Part shown: positions 26,478 through 34,877 of the stretch, in pieces
How the letters are laid out: the number at the start of each line of letters is the position of its first letter
How positions within the stretch are numbered: position 1 is the first letter of the stretch
Program-made: the position numbers and the translations under genes
Notes under the pieces: model-generated
Told to the model about the DNA's origin: nothing
Seen by the model: the letters and a program-made list of their open reading frames with translations, nothing else
The model's database searches: none
Origin: an uncultured Arenicella sp.
GTDB lineage: Bacteria; Pseudomonadota; Gammaproteobacteria; Arenicellales; Arenicellaceae
Reading direction: 5' to 3'
Length of the DNA stretch: 64,000 nucleotides
Assembly (NCBI GenBank): GCA_937974565.1
Contig: CALJWL010000013.1
Span: 1 to 64,000, forward strand

Positions 26478-26551
26478 GAACTAGTAGCTCATTTGGTTAG
26501 AGCAGCGAACTCATAATTCGTTGGTAGCAGGTTCGATTCCTGCCTAGATCG
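26478..26551 (+). tRNA. tRNA-like gene, anticodon CAU
   Basis: Full cloverleaf of 74 bases: acceptor GAACTAG/CTAGATC (one A-A mismatch), D-stem GCTC/GAGC, anticodon stem GCGAA/TTCGT with loop CTCATAA (anticodon CAT at 26512-26514), five-base variable loop, and T-arm GCAGG-TTCGATT-CCTGC. The anticodon fits Met or lysidine-modified Ile. No CCA follows (GCC instead of CCA), the discriminator is G rather than A, and it lies 17 bases after another tRNA-like element directly ahead of slipin and rtcB. It may be a functional tRNA needing CCA addition, or a decoy or regulatory RNA. Confidence 0.78.
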
Positions 26552-26936
26552 CCTTTCAGCTTAGCTGATGTTTAAAAACGCGCGAAAGCGCATAAAAAGT
26601 GGGAGTTTCCGGTGCTTTAAAAGCCGACTACCGCCTTTCATCAAAGCCTACTGCGGTATACGCAGAGGTAGTTGATAAAGATGGGCTGGCTGCTAAAAGC
26701 GCAACATTTAGACAACCTGAGCAAACCGTCAAATCGGTGTACCGCGCTGAACTTATATTTGTTTCTGCAGGAGCAGAGGAAAAACAGGGATGTTTTGCAA
26801 ATTAAACACAGCAGGGTTATCCGACAACGCGGCAAGCCCGTTTTCAAAATGTGGAAACTCACCACGATTTTATTATTCATGCTAATGGCAATAAAACGGT
26901 TTATTAGCAATAACTTTTACTTATGAGGAGAGCAAA
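26552..26936 (+). other. long leader between tRNA-like genes and slipin
   Basis: About 385 bases. A GNRA-type hairpin (GCGC-GAAA-GCGC core near 26580-26590) lies just after the second tRNA-like gene. A GTG-started 68-codon ORF (26599-26805) is open but has no ribosome site and no recognisable product. The region may be the processed leader of the slipin mRNA. Confidence 0.4.
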
Positions 26937-28070
26937 ATGATTTTACAACGAATTGTGATCGGACAGCATGAACGCGGTTTTGTCCTCAAGGACAAACGAA
27001 TTAATGACATTTTGATGCCTGGAATCCACTGGCGCCTGAATTTCAAAAGCAAGATCGACGTTATCGACACTCGCACAGATTTAGTGACGACTGACGCCGT
27101 AAAAAATTTGATCGATTCTAACGCTAAAACAGATCTTAAGCTGTGCGAGCAGCACTTTGACATCGTCACGCTTGGTGATTACGAACTGGCTTTAATTTAC
27201 CAACGCAACACGCTATCCAGCGTATTAAAAAGCGGCACGCAAACGGTGTTTTGGAAAGCCAACAAAGATAGGCGCATTGAACGGGTCAATACCAAAGATG
27301 AGTTTCGTGTTGACGCGAGTCTGGTTGGGTTGGTTTCTAAGCGCACTGGCGTGGCAGGGCTTTTAGAACAAGTGTCTGCGGTTGAAATCTCAACAAAGCA
27401 AATTGGCTTGCTGTGGGTGAATGGTGACATGATTGAAACATTACGTTCCGGTTTACACGCCTACTGGAAACAGAATCGATCCATTAAAGTGGAAATCATG
27501 GACTTACGGTTGCAAAACCTTGACGTCACAGGCCAAGAAATTCTAACCAAAGACAAAGTGAGTTTACGCATTAATTTGTCAGCGGATTATCAATTGTCAG
27601 ACCCCGTCAAAGCGAGAATGCAATTGAATAACTACAGTGATCACTTGTATAGACAATTGCAGTTCGCATTACGAGAAGTCGTCGGCACTCGAACCTTGGA
27701 TTCGTTACTTGCTGACAAAGAGTCGCTCAACGCTGATGTCTTTAATGCAGTCGCAAAACCGGTGGCTGAGTTTGGTATCAATGTCACTCACGTAGGCGTG
27801 AAAGACGTTATTTTGCCTGGCGAAATGAAAGACATTCTCAATCACGTGGTGGAAACCGAAAAAGCCGCCCAAGCAAACGTAATTCGTAGGCGCGAAGAAA
27901 CGGCAGCCACACGTTCATTGCTGAACACCGCCAAGCTGATGGAAACCAACCCGACGCTGTTACGTTTGAAAGAAATCGAAGCTTTGGAAAAAGTGGTCGC
28001 GAAAGTCGACAAAATCAGTGTATTCAATGGCCTAGATGGTTTGTTGAATGGCACTGTAAAACTAACTTGA
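26937..28070 (+). CDS. slipin (SPFH/band-7 family) of RNA-repair loci
   Basis: A 377-residue SPFH/band-7 protein, started by an ATG with a GAGGAG site. An N-terminal half (QHERGFVLKDKRINDILMPGIH) precedes a typical band-7 domain: residues about 155-330 include KVEIMDLRLQNLDVTGQEILTKD-type sequence and REVVGTRTLDSLLADKE. A helix of about 40 residues (VVETEKAAQANVIRRREETAATR) follows that drives oligomerisation. Unlike most slipins it lacks an obvious N-terminal membrane span. Slipin-like genes are known next to rtcB in bacterial RNA-repair operons, where their role is unresolved. It is followed by a folded spacer and rtcB. Confidence 0.85.
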   Translation: MILQRIVIGQHERGFVLKDKRINDILMPGIHWRLNFKSKIDVIDTRTDLVTTDAVKNLIDSNAKTDLKLCEQHFDIVTLGDYELALIYQRNTLSSVLKSGTQTVFWKANKDRRIERVNTKDEFRVDASLVGLVSKRTGVAGLLEQVSAVEISTKQIGLLWVNGDMIETLRSGLHAYWKQNRSIKVEIMDLRLQNLDVTGQEILTKDKVSLRINLSADYQLSDPVKARMQLNNYSDHLYRQLQFALREVVGTRTLDSLLADKESLNADVFNAVAKPVAEFGINVTHVGVKDVILPGEMKDILNHVVETEKAAQANVIRRREETAATRSLLNTAKLMETNPTLLRLKEIEALEKVVAKVDKISVFNGLDGLLNGTVKLT

Positions 28071-28073
28071 ATA

Positions 28074-28117
28074 TTTGAGGCCCGCTAACAAAGCAGGGCT
28101 TTTAAGCCCTCCTCAAA
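28074..28117 (+). ncRNA. three-way-junction-like RNA between slipin and rtcB
   Basis: Outer arms TTTGAGG (28074-28080) and CCTCAAA (28111-28117) enclose a small stem (GCT/AGC) and a stem with arms AGGGC/GCCCT. It starts 4 bases after the slipin stop. It could be an mRNA processing site, a weak attenuator or a small structured RNA; no T-run follows. Confidence 0.4.
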
Positions 28118-28251
28118 CACAACGTAAGCTGAGTGCCGTTTCTTCAAAATCAGACATAAATACGCACGGCCAAGGTACCTACTATCAGTATCAACAAGGC
28201 CGCGTGTTTATAACGAAACATTGAAACCAATGTACCAGCAGGATAGTAAAT

Positions 28252-29448
28252 ATGCCAATTCAAAGAGTAATAACCAAAGGTCGAGTGCCGGTGAAAATCT
28301 ACACCGATGACATCGAACATTCGGCCTACGAGCAACTGCATAACATGTCGCAGATGCCTTTTATCCATTCGCATATAGCGGCAATGCCCGATGTGCATTG
28401 CGGTATTGGCGCCACCGTTGGATCCGTGATACCAACCAAGGGCGCGATTATCCCCGCCGCCGTTGGAGTGGATATTGGCTGTGGCATGAATGCAATCAGG
28501 TTGAGCTTACGAGCCGAGCAACTGCCTGACAATTTACGTGGCTTAAGAAGTGCCATTGAGCGCGATGTGCCGGTTGGTTATGCCATGCATAAGCACGATG
28601 CGGTGCCAAACTCAGCCATTAGATCGTTATCCACGGGTCTGTCGAGTATTTGGGAGAAACACCCTAAGCTCAAGAAAAAGCAGAAGATCCCTTATCAAAC
28701 TTGGGTTCGCCAATTAGCAACCCTTGGTGGCGGCAACCATTTTATCGAACTGTGTTTAGATGAAAACAACGATGTATGGGTGATGCTGCATTCAGGTAGC
28801 CGAGGCGTTGGCAATGCGATTGGCCGACACTTTATTGAGTTAGCGAGGCGCGATATGGAAAAAGTTCAAATGAACTTACCCGATCGCGACTTGGCCTACT
28901 TCAGTGAAGGCACAGCGCACTTTGATGACTACATAGAAGCGGTAAGCTGGGCGCAAGATTACGCCATGGTTAACCGCCGTGAAATGATGCGTTTGGTACT
29001 CAACGTACTCAAAAAACGTCTTCCTAACGTTAACGTGACTAAGGAGGCAATCAACTGCCATCATAACTATGTGTCTGAAGAGCATCACTTTGGTGAAGAT
29101 GTGTTTGTTACACGCAAAGGCGCAATTAGGGCTGGTGAAGGTGAGTACGGCATTATTCCGGGCAGCATGGGTGCGAAGTCATTTATCGTGCGCGGCAAAG
29201 GTAACGCCAACTCTTTCTGTTCATGTTCTCATGGCGCCGGTCGCGTGATGAGCCGAACCAAAGCCAAGCGGTTATACAGTGAAGACGATTTATTGGCACA
29301 AACTCAAGGGGTGGAATGTCGAATTGATAAATCGGTAATCGACGAAATACCGGCCGCCTATAAAGACATTGATCAAGTAATGGCCAACCAAACTGACCTG
29401 GCCGATGTGGTTCACACACTGAAACAGGTGGTGTGCATCAAAGGTTGA
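28252..29448 (+). CDS. rtcB: RNA-splicing ligase RtcB
   Basis: A 398-residue RtcB, close to the usual length. It joins RNA 2',3'-cyclic phosphate or 3'-phosphate ends to 5'-hydroxyl ends using GTP and manganese. Visible active-site pieces: DIGCGM (Cys77, metal ligand), GGGNHFIE near 163, SGSRGVG near 183, and the guanylylated histidine in SCSHGAGR (His327). An AGGA ribosome site lies before the ATG. Its neighbours (two tRNA-like genes, slipin) place it in an RNA-repair setting. No rtcA cyclase or rtcR regulator is seen in this window. A strong terminator follows. Confidence 0.96.
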   Translation: MPIQRVITKGRVPVKIYTDDIEHSAYEQLHNMSQMPFIHSHIAAMPDVHCGIGATVGSVIPTKGAIIPAAVGVDIGCGMNAIRLSLRAEQLPDNLRGLRSAIERDVPVGYAMHKHDAVPNSAIRSLSTGLSSIWEKHPKLKKKQKIPYQTWVRQLATLGGGNHFIELCLDENNDVWVMLHSGSRGVGNAIGRHFIELARRDMEKVQMNLPDRDLAYFSEGTAHFDDYIEAVSWAQDYAMVNRREMMRLVLNVLKKRLPNVNVTKEAINCHHNYVSEEHHFGEDVFVTRKGAIRAGEGEYGIIPGSMGAKSFIVRGKGNANSFCSCSHGAGRVMSRTKAKRLYSEDDLLAQTQGVECRIDKSVIDEIPAAYKDIDQVMANQTDLADVVHTLKQVVCIKG

Positions 29449-29476
29449 CCCCTTCAGTGCGGCGCTTTTTTAACAC

Positions 29477-29518
29477 GATACTCGATACCTCTGCGTAACA
29501 GGGGTATCGAGTATCTTT
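29477..29518 (+). terminator. strong hairpin after rtcB
   Basis: GATACTCGATACC (29477-29489) pairs perfectly with GGTATCGAGTATC (29503-29515), extended inward by CTG/CAG and followed by TTTCGTTT. It separates rtcB from the next gene, which therefore probably has its own promoter or is reached by read-through. Confidence 0.8.
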
Positions 29519-29633
29519 CGTTTAAAAAATAAAAATCACGAACAGAGATTCATGACGCTTAAAACTCACTTTAAAGACCCTTAGATCTGCCTGTGAATAA
29601 AGTAGGCTATTAAAATTTCTCGGACTAAAAACC

Positions 29634-30641
29634 ATGAACACACAACTATTAGATGAAGTGATCGCCTGCTTGCCTAACGGTAAAACGCACTTCCGATATT
29701 TCAAAGGCGCTTACGCCCCTAGATTATTGGAAATGCTATTACCCAACCAAACCCGCGTTCATACCGTAAAACAATCTCGCTTTAAGCGTTTGCTCGACCA
29801 GCCACTGAGTAAAAAAATTGTCGCAAATTGCGGTAATGGCATCGTATCAAGCCATCATTTTAAAATGGCATGGCAAGAGCCATCGCAACCGTTTTTACTC
29901 AGCGTTAATCGGTGGGGTAGCATGAAAGAGCGAGATTGGCATCAAACATCACGCTTTGGTGAAAATTTAGTCTTGCAGTTAAACCTGCCCAAAGAACATC
30001 AACGCATGTATGAGCGCCACATATCAGATGATGGCGACACTCTGAATGGGCGCTGGTCGTCTCACCCAGTGCAACGCCCTGATGGAAATGTGTTATTTCG
30101 TGAAACGCTGGCTTGGTCGCGCATTGACATCGATTTCGAAACCAACGAAGCATTAATTGAAGAGATTCAAAGTGATGGCGTTCGTAACGTCCAAAACTGG
30201 TCCAAACACTATCAACGTTGTGCGTGTGAACGCTGTAACGAGCGTTTGCAATACATAACGTGGATGCAGCCTTACAAGACTGTGTGGTCTGAAGCTTTGC
30301 TGTGCGCAACCATTGAATTCATCCATAAAGAATTGGGCATCGAACGAATCTTCATGCACACCGCTCGCTCGGGTTGGAAAGTAAAAAAGATGTGTGAAAA
30401 GTGGCACGCACCAAGATCGCTGTATTGCGATCTGCCAACGAAGTTTGCATTCAAAAAAACCCACGCAGCGCCTGAATTTTTGTTGCACGAGCGCTGCTAT
30501 AAACAACTTATTCGTAAACAACCGGACATCGACTTTTATCAGCTATCGATGCACGAACTAAAACGTAACCCTATGAAAAATTACTTTTCAAAACACAAAC
30601 CCTTAAAAACTACAGGAGAAACCGTATGCCACGCCGCATAG
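29634..30641 (+). CDS. unrecognised CxCxxC protein linked to the RtcB locus
   Basis: A 335-residue soluble protein with no signal or membrane segment. Residues 177-181 read EIQSD, a short motif that also occurs in some phage-type proteins, and a cysteine cluster C196-x-C198-x2-C201 follows and may bind zinc. After it comes WSEALLCATIEFIHKELGIE with a short FMHTA strand, giving an alpha/beta look. The C-terminus is strongly basic (MKNYFSKHKPLK), compatible with RNA binding. I do not recognise a family. The start has no strong ribosome site. It overlaps the next small gene by 16 bases. Confidence 0.65.
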   Translation: MNTQLLDEVIACLPNGKTHFRYFKGAYAPRLLEMLLPNQTRVHTVKQSRFKRLLDQPLSKKIVANCGNGIVSSHHFKMAWQEPSQPFLLSVNRWGSMKERDWHQTSRFGENLVLQLNLPKEHQRMYERHISDDGDTLNGRWSSHPVQRPDGNVLFRETLAWSRIDIDFETNEALIEEIQSDGVRNVQNWSKHYQRCACERCNERLQYITWMQPYKTVWSEALLCATIEFIHKELGIERIFMHTARSGWKVKKMCEKWHAPRSLYCDLPTKFAFKKTHAAPEFLLHERCYKQLIRKQPDIDFYQLSMHELKRNPMKNYFSKHKPLKTTGETVCHAA

Positions 30642-30871
30642 AAAATACCATCGCCCCTAGAAACCCCGTTGCCAGAGCATTGGCCAATCGAGGCGGCGGC
30701 GGTGTCCACCAACAAAAACGCACCCGCGAGCGGCGTCAAGGCCGAATTGGCGCGCAAAATAATTTAGATAATTGGCGCGAGGATTTGGAATTCGAGCGCT
30801 CGCTAGTCAATGACAATCAACCTAATAAAACAAAAGGCTCAAGGAACGAGCCTTCTGCGCCCTCGTTTTAG
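30626..30871 (+). CDS. small basic protein overlapping the preceding gene
   Basis: An 81-residue, Arg-rich, probably disordered protein (PVARALANRGGGGVHQQKRT, then RERRQGR). It begins inside the last codons of the CxCxxC gene, with an AGGAGA ribosome site 6 bases before its ATG, which argues strongly that it is translated and coupled to that gene. High charge suggests RNA or ribosome binding (inference). The end of the coding region forms a hairpin (arms AAGGCTC/GAGCCTT, about 30835-30853) that could act as a terminator. Confidence 0.65.
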   Translation: MPRRIENTIAPRNPVARALANRGGGGVHQQKRTRERRQGRIGAQNNLDNWREDLEFERSLVNDNQPNKTKGSRNEPSAPSF

Positions 30872-31206
30872 TTGTCGAAATTCAGTTTCATTCAATAAAC
30901 CTTCCTCCATAACACAGGTTCATTTCAACCCAATTCTAACCTCATCTCTCCTTTGCAATTTCACCCTTTTAAACGTTGTTCAAAGAGCAGCATGCCGCCC
31001 CCCGGCATGAAAACATTCTCCGCAACACGCCGACTCTGGCCCTTGAAAAGGTCGTCTCATCATACTCGGCTAAACAACACGCCTGCCTTTTAATAATCAC
31101 AAGCTATTTATCGTTATAAACGATGGAGGTTTTTTAGTTTATCCGGTCTTTATTTGTGCAGGACAAAATCATTCTGCATTTTCATGTTAATGACGTGAGT
31201 TAGCTA

Positions 31207-31232
31207 AACTTTAAAACCATGGTTTTAAAGTT
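31207..31232. promoter_or_regulatory. perfect 26-bp palindrome
   Basis: The left half AACTTTAAAACCA is mirrored exactly by TGGTTTTAAAGTT, centred on CCATGG. Its last two bases begin a -35-like TTGACA (31231-31236). The position suits a repressor or activator site; half-site symmetry around an AAACC/GGTTT core resembles operators of dimeric sugar-responsive regulators, but none can be named. Confidence 0.7.
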
Positions 31233-31425
31233 GACACTAAATTCACAACTAAGGCACCTCTGATTTAATTGCGTTTTTCTTTGGTAGAACTCTCTACGTT
31301 ATCCAATCAAAACGCTTACGAATCGAGTTTAGTCATCTAATTCGGTGAGCAATAACACAGAGCGAGTAACGAAAAAACCTGTCTGTAAAAGGGCCGGTCA
31401 AACGTTGCTCGTTTGCTGTTGTCAT

Positions 31426-31449
31426 ATGTGACAGCGGCTGCGGTCACAT
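31426..31449. promoter_or_regulatory. 24-bp inverted repeat
   Basis: ATGTGACAGC (31426-31435) and GCGGTCACAT (31440-31449) are inverted copies with one mismatch, separated by GGCT. The TGTGA/TCACA ends recall CRP sites, but the spacing is 12 rather than 6, so an RNA hairpin in the leader is equally likely. It is about 95 bases from the receptor start. Confidence 0.55.
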
Positions 31450-31542
31450 AAGTTCCTCATGTGGGAATCGAACTAAGGCTATCTCGATCAACCCAGAGAG
31501 TTCCTAACATAAATATAACTAAGTTTTGAAGGAGATAAAGAT

Positions 31543-34191
31543 ATGACGCTTTTCAAAAAAGAATCCTGTGTGACCAATTCACACAAGAGATTCCCCAGCG
31601 AAAGCAAGCTGGCTAAACTTGCTCTGAGTATGGGGTTGCTGCTATCGCAGCTTGCCCCAATAACATACGCGCAAGATGCGCAAGATGTGCAAGAATCATC
31701 CGAATTAGAAGAAATTGTTGTCACAGCGAATCGTCGGGAACAGGGCATTCAAGATGTTTCTGGCGTAGTTCAATCAATTTCAGCTAATGACCTTCGTGAA
31801 GGAGCCATCTCAGAATTTCGCCAATTGCAAATCGCGGTTCCGGGTTTAAGCATCGGGGTTCAAGATGGCAATACTGAAATTTTTATTCGCGGAGTAGGGT
31901 CGTCTAATAATACCGAGCTGGGGGACCCAAGCGCAGCGCCACACTTGAATGGGGTGTACATCCCTCGTCCACGCGGGTTGGGTGGATTTTTCTATGACCT
32001 TGAACGGGTAGAGATTAATAAAGGTCCTCAAGGCACCTTATATGGCCGTAATGGTCTGGGGGGCACTCTTAATATCATTACTAAACGCCCTGATTTTGAA
32101 AAAGTAAATGGCTACGCTCAAATTGGCGTGGCAAATCGAGATGGTAGGGACGCGGAGTTTGGGCTCAACCTTCCCATTAATGATAAAAACGCCGTGCGTA
32201 TTGCCGGTTATGCAAAAGAGCGTGACTTCGGGTTTAATAACGTTGACGGTGTCGAAGGGCTTTCTCCAACGGGTTTACAAGACGACTACGGCGCTCGAAT
32301 TTCCTATTTATTTGAACCAAATGAACGTGCTTCGTGGTTGGTTGTAGCCGATTATGGTGTTGAAACAGGTACGGGGTTCCCTGGTGCAGACGTAAGTGAG
32401 GCCGTCACCACCACAGGGCTACGCCCAGATAACTTCGACTTGCGAGATGTTCGTTTTCGCGGTCGACAAGGCGACGTACGTAATGAGTTGTTCGGTATCC
32501 AGTCGGTGTTTACCTATTCATTTAATGGTTTTGACGTAGAGGCAATATCGTCCTTCCGTTCGGTGGACTACGAGCAAATTTCAGCCGGAAACAACGGGAT
32601 TGCATTTGCCGGTGCCAACAGCTTTGAAACCGATGATTTTTCTGGTCAATTATGGAACACCACCTCCGACGCTTTAATTGGTGAGTTACGTGCCGTATCA
32701 ACCGGGGACGGCCCGCTGCAATGGACCGTGGGTGCGTTTGGCTTCGATGAAGAGCAAGAAGTACTGCTTTATCAAGTTGCTGATCGTGGCTTCTGTTGCT
32801 TTTCGGGTTTGGAGTTCAATTTTCCTGAAGTTAATGGTGAGTCCTTTGCGTTATACGGTGACGTAACCTATGCAATCAATGATCGTTTCCGTGTTCTTGG
32901 TGGCCTACGTTACTCTGACGAACATAAAGATCGTTTCGGCATTGGTGGCGGCTTCTCGTTAGTTAACGGTGGCGCCGACTTCTCTTGCTGTGTGGCAACT
33001 CGTATTGGCACCGAAGGTTTTGCTCCTGCGGGCTTTAATGGCCGACCTAATTTTGACGTCTCTGACATCGACACCAATCAAGAAAGAGCGCAATTTTTGC
33101 TCGAAGGCATTGCGCAAGTTGGCGCTCGCGATGATATTTTCAACCAATTGATCGATGTTGTGAACGGCACAACGCCGAATGGCAATGGCGCTTGCGTAAC
33201 ACGCCCAGATAACGACAATGGCTTCATTACCTGCCCCGATAACGGCTTCTTTTCTTTTCAAAACATTGGCATCCCAGCTCAACAGTCAGGCTCTGTTGAT
33301 AATGACTTTGTCGACTTCCGGCTTGGGTTTGAGTACGACCTGTCAGACCGTCACCTTGTTTATGCCAAAGTTTCAACAGGAACCAAAGCAGCTGGTTTTA
33401 ACGATACCTTTGATGGACTCGCAGAGACATTTGATTCCGAAGAAATCACCGCTTATGAAATCGGTTCACGCCTAGGTTACTCAGCCTTTGGCAGACCCGC
33501 CGTTTTTAACGCCACGGTCTTTTACTATGATTACGAAGATCAAGTATTTCAGGACCTTCAGTGCATCAACTTTGACATGGGTCAAAATGAGTGTAATGGC
33601 TTTTCACTGATAAATCGTAATATTGGCGAGTCTGAACTGATCGGTTTAGAGTTAGAAAGCAAACTGAATTTCGCTGACAACTTATCTTTGGATATCAACG
33701 CCTTAATCTTAGACAGTGAAATCGAGTCTGGTGTTGTGGCTGACTCTCGCGAACAAGATTTTGGTAATGGTGGTATCACGCCATTGATTAATCTTGCGGG
33801 CAACCGTTTGCCGCGCCAATCTGACTTCGAATTAACCGCGCGGTTGCAACATTCATTCACGGTGGGAGCCGGTGAGTTTGATTGGCAGGTTCTGGCAAAA
33901 TACCGTTCGTCTTTTTTCTTGACTCAGTTTAATGAACGAAACCTCAACTCATTAGATGGCTCGGTTCGCTCTGCGTTAGAAATTGGCCAAGCCACCGAGC
34001 AAGAAGCATTCACAACCATTAATGTGGGCTTAGGGTATACCTTTGGTGAAGGCAGATATCGCATTGAAGGTTACGGTCAGAACTTAACCGATGAACAAGC
34101 GTCGCTGACTCAGATCGGCGGTTCAGGATTTGATTTACGTTTCTTAAATGATGCACGAACCTATGGTCTCAGAGCGATAGGACGTTTTTAG
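31543..34191 (+). CDS. TonB-dependent outer-membrane receptor
   Basis: An 882-residue receptor with a strong GGAGAT ribosome site. A long N-region with a signal peptide (to about residue 45, ending in a Thr-Tyr-Ala site) is followed by a TonB box (EEIVVTANRRE). The plug domain has IRGVGSSNN and the conserved QGTLYGRNGLGGTLNIITKRP. The 22-strand barrel ends in an aromatic residue (RAIGRF). It is of the large TBDR class that imports glycans, siderophores or aromatics; the ligand is unknown. Cysteine-rich loops (GFCCFSG, DFSCCVATR) are unusual. A palindromic operator region lies upstream and a strong terminator downstream. Confidence 0.93.
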   Translation: MTLFKKESCVTNSHKRFPSESKLAKLALSMGLLLSQLAPITYAQDAQDVQESSELEEIVVTANRREQGIQDVSGVVQSISANDLREGAISEFRQLQIAVPGLSIGVQDGNTEIFIRGVGSSNNTELGDPSAAPHLNGVYIPRPRGLGGFFYDLERVEINKGPQGTLYGRNGLGGTLNIITKRPDFEKVNGYAQIGVANRDGRDAEFGLNLPINDKNAVRIAGYAKERDFGFNNVDGVEGLSPTGLQDDYGARISYLFEPNERASWLVVADYGVETGTGFPGADVSEAVTTTGLRPDNFDLRDVRFRGRQGDVRNELFGIQSVFTYSFNGFDVEAISSFRSVDYEQISAGNNGIAFAGANSFETDDFSGQLWNTTSDALIGELRAVSTGDGPLQWTVGAFGFDEEQEVLLYQVADRGFCCFSGLEFNFPEVNGESFALYGDVTYAINDRFRVLGGLRYSDEHKDRFGIGGGFSLVNGGADFSCCVATRIGTEGFAPAGFNGRPNFDVSDIDTNQERAQFLLEGIAQVGARDDIFNQLIDVVNGTTPNGNGACVTRPDNDNGFITCPDNGFFSFQNIGIPAQQSGSVDNDFVDFRLGFEYDLSDRHLVYAKVSTGTKAAGFNDTFDGLAETFDSEEITAYEIGSRLGYSAFGRPAVFNATVFYYDYEDQVFQDLQCINFDMGQNECNGFSLINRNIGESELIGLELESKLNFADNLSLDINALILDSEIESGVVADSREQDFGNGGITPLINLAGNRLPRQSDFELTARLQHSFTVGAGEFDWQVLAKYRSSFFLTQFNERNLNSLDGSVRSALEIGQATEQEAFTTINVGLGYTFGEGRYRIEGYGQNLTDEQASLTQIGGSGFDLRFLNDARTYGLRAIGRF

Positions 34192-34213
34192 TAAATTAAC
34201 AGCTTGGCATTTG

Positions 34214-34249
34214 AACGCCGCTGGGCAATGGCTCAGCGGCGTTTTTTTT
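34214..34249 (+). terminator. strong intrinsic terminator
   Basis: AACGCCGCTG (34214-34223) pairs with CAGCGGCGTT (34234-34243), followed by seven more T. It closes the TonB receptor gene. Confidence 0.93.
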
Positions 34250-34384
34250 GCCCAAGTTAACGATTAAGGAGCAATCAAAAAATACACCAAGCAATGAATC
34301 GACCTGACACTCGGTCTTAAACTGCATGATCGTAAACGTCATTACCGACACCAACCAACCACACCGTTACTCCGCCTTAGCGTT

Positions 34385-34807
34385 ATGACAAACCCTATCA
34401 CCAAACAAAATCACACTCCTGAAGCGTTGATCTACGTAAGCAGCCATTTTTCTGTAACAGAAACAGCCGATCGTTTCAGTCAACAAGTACAAGAAAAAGG
34501 TTTAACGCTGTTCTCACGCGTGGACCACTCCGCGAACGCGAAAGAAATCGACCAGGAACTCCCGCCGACACAAGTGATTGTGTTTGGCAACCCTTTGGTC
34601 GGCACCAAACTGATGAAATCAGCTCCGACCGTCGCAATCGATTTACCGCAGAAAGCCTTAATTTGGCAAGACGAATCAGGACAAACCCAAATAGCCTATA
34701 ACAATCCTTATTACCTTAAACATCAACATAACATTGAAGGTTGTGATGAAATTCTGGAAAAAGTAAGTACCTTACTCGCCGCTCTGAGTAACGCGTCGGC
34801 TGAATAA
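34385..34807 (+). CDS. DUF302 domain protein
   Basis: A 140-residue cytoplasmic protein with the DUF302 pattern: SSHFSVTETADRFSQQVQEK (the family usually reads S..s..et..rl...l), then FSRVDHSANAKE, VIVFGNPLVGTKLM, and DLPQKALIWQDE. The family is widespread and structurally beta-alpha-beta, with no proven activity; some are adjacent to metal or oxidoreductase genes. Monocistronic, no clear ribosome site. Confidence 0.88.
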   Translation: MTNPITKQNHTPEALIYVSSHFSVTETADRFSQQVQEKGLTLFSRVDHSANAKEIDQELPPTQVIVFGNPLVGTKLMKSAPTVAIDLPQKALIWQDESGQTQIAYNNPYYLKHQHNIEGCDEILEKVSTLLAALSNASAE

Positions 34808-34877
34808 GGTACGATAAACAATGATCAAAAGAGGTCTTTCTTAATCCAAACGAGACTCTTTAAACATGGCCTTGTTT

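Larger units (their letters stand above)
30872..31542. other. long intergenic region upstream of TonB receptor
   Basis: About 670 bases without a credible ORF. It holds a hairpin with arms CATGCCG/CGGCATG (near 30994), a perfect 26-bp palindrome (31207-31232) and a near-perfect 24-bp inverted repeat (31426-31449). No riboswitch hallmark such as a B12 box is visible. It is probably a complex promoter and leader for the receptor gene. Confidence 0.6.

Noticed and set aside
26602-26615. Possible sigma54 site (GG-N10-GC) between the tRNA-like genes and slipin
   Set aside because: Only the GG, GC and a few flanking bases match; the -24 TGGCAC part is poor, and no RtcR-like activator is present in the window.
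26599-26805. GTG-started 68-codon ORF before slipin
   Set aside because: No ribosome site, no recognisable homology, and it lies in a leader with RNA structure.
31426-31449. CRP binding site
   Set aside because: The TGTGA and TCACA ends match, but the spacer is 12 bases instead of 6, so it was kept only as an unnamed inverted repeat.
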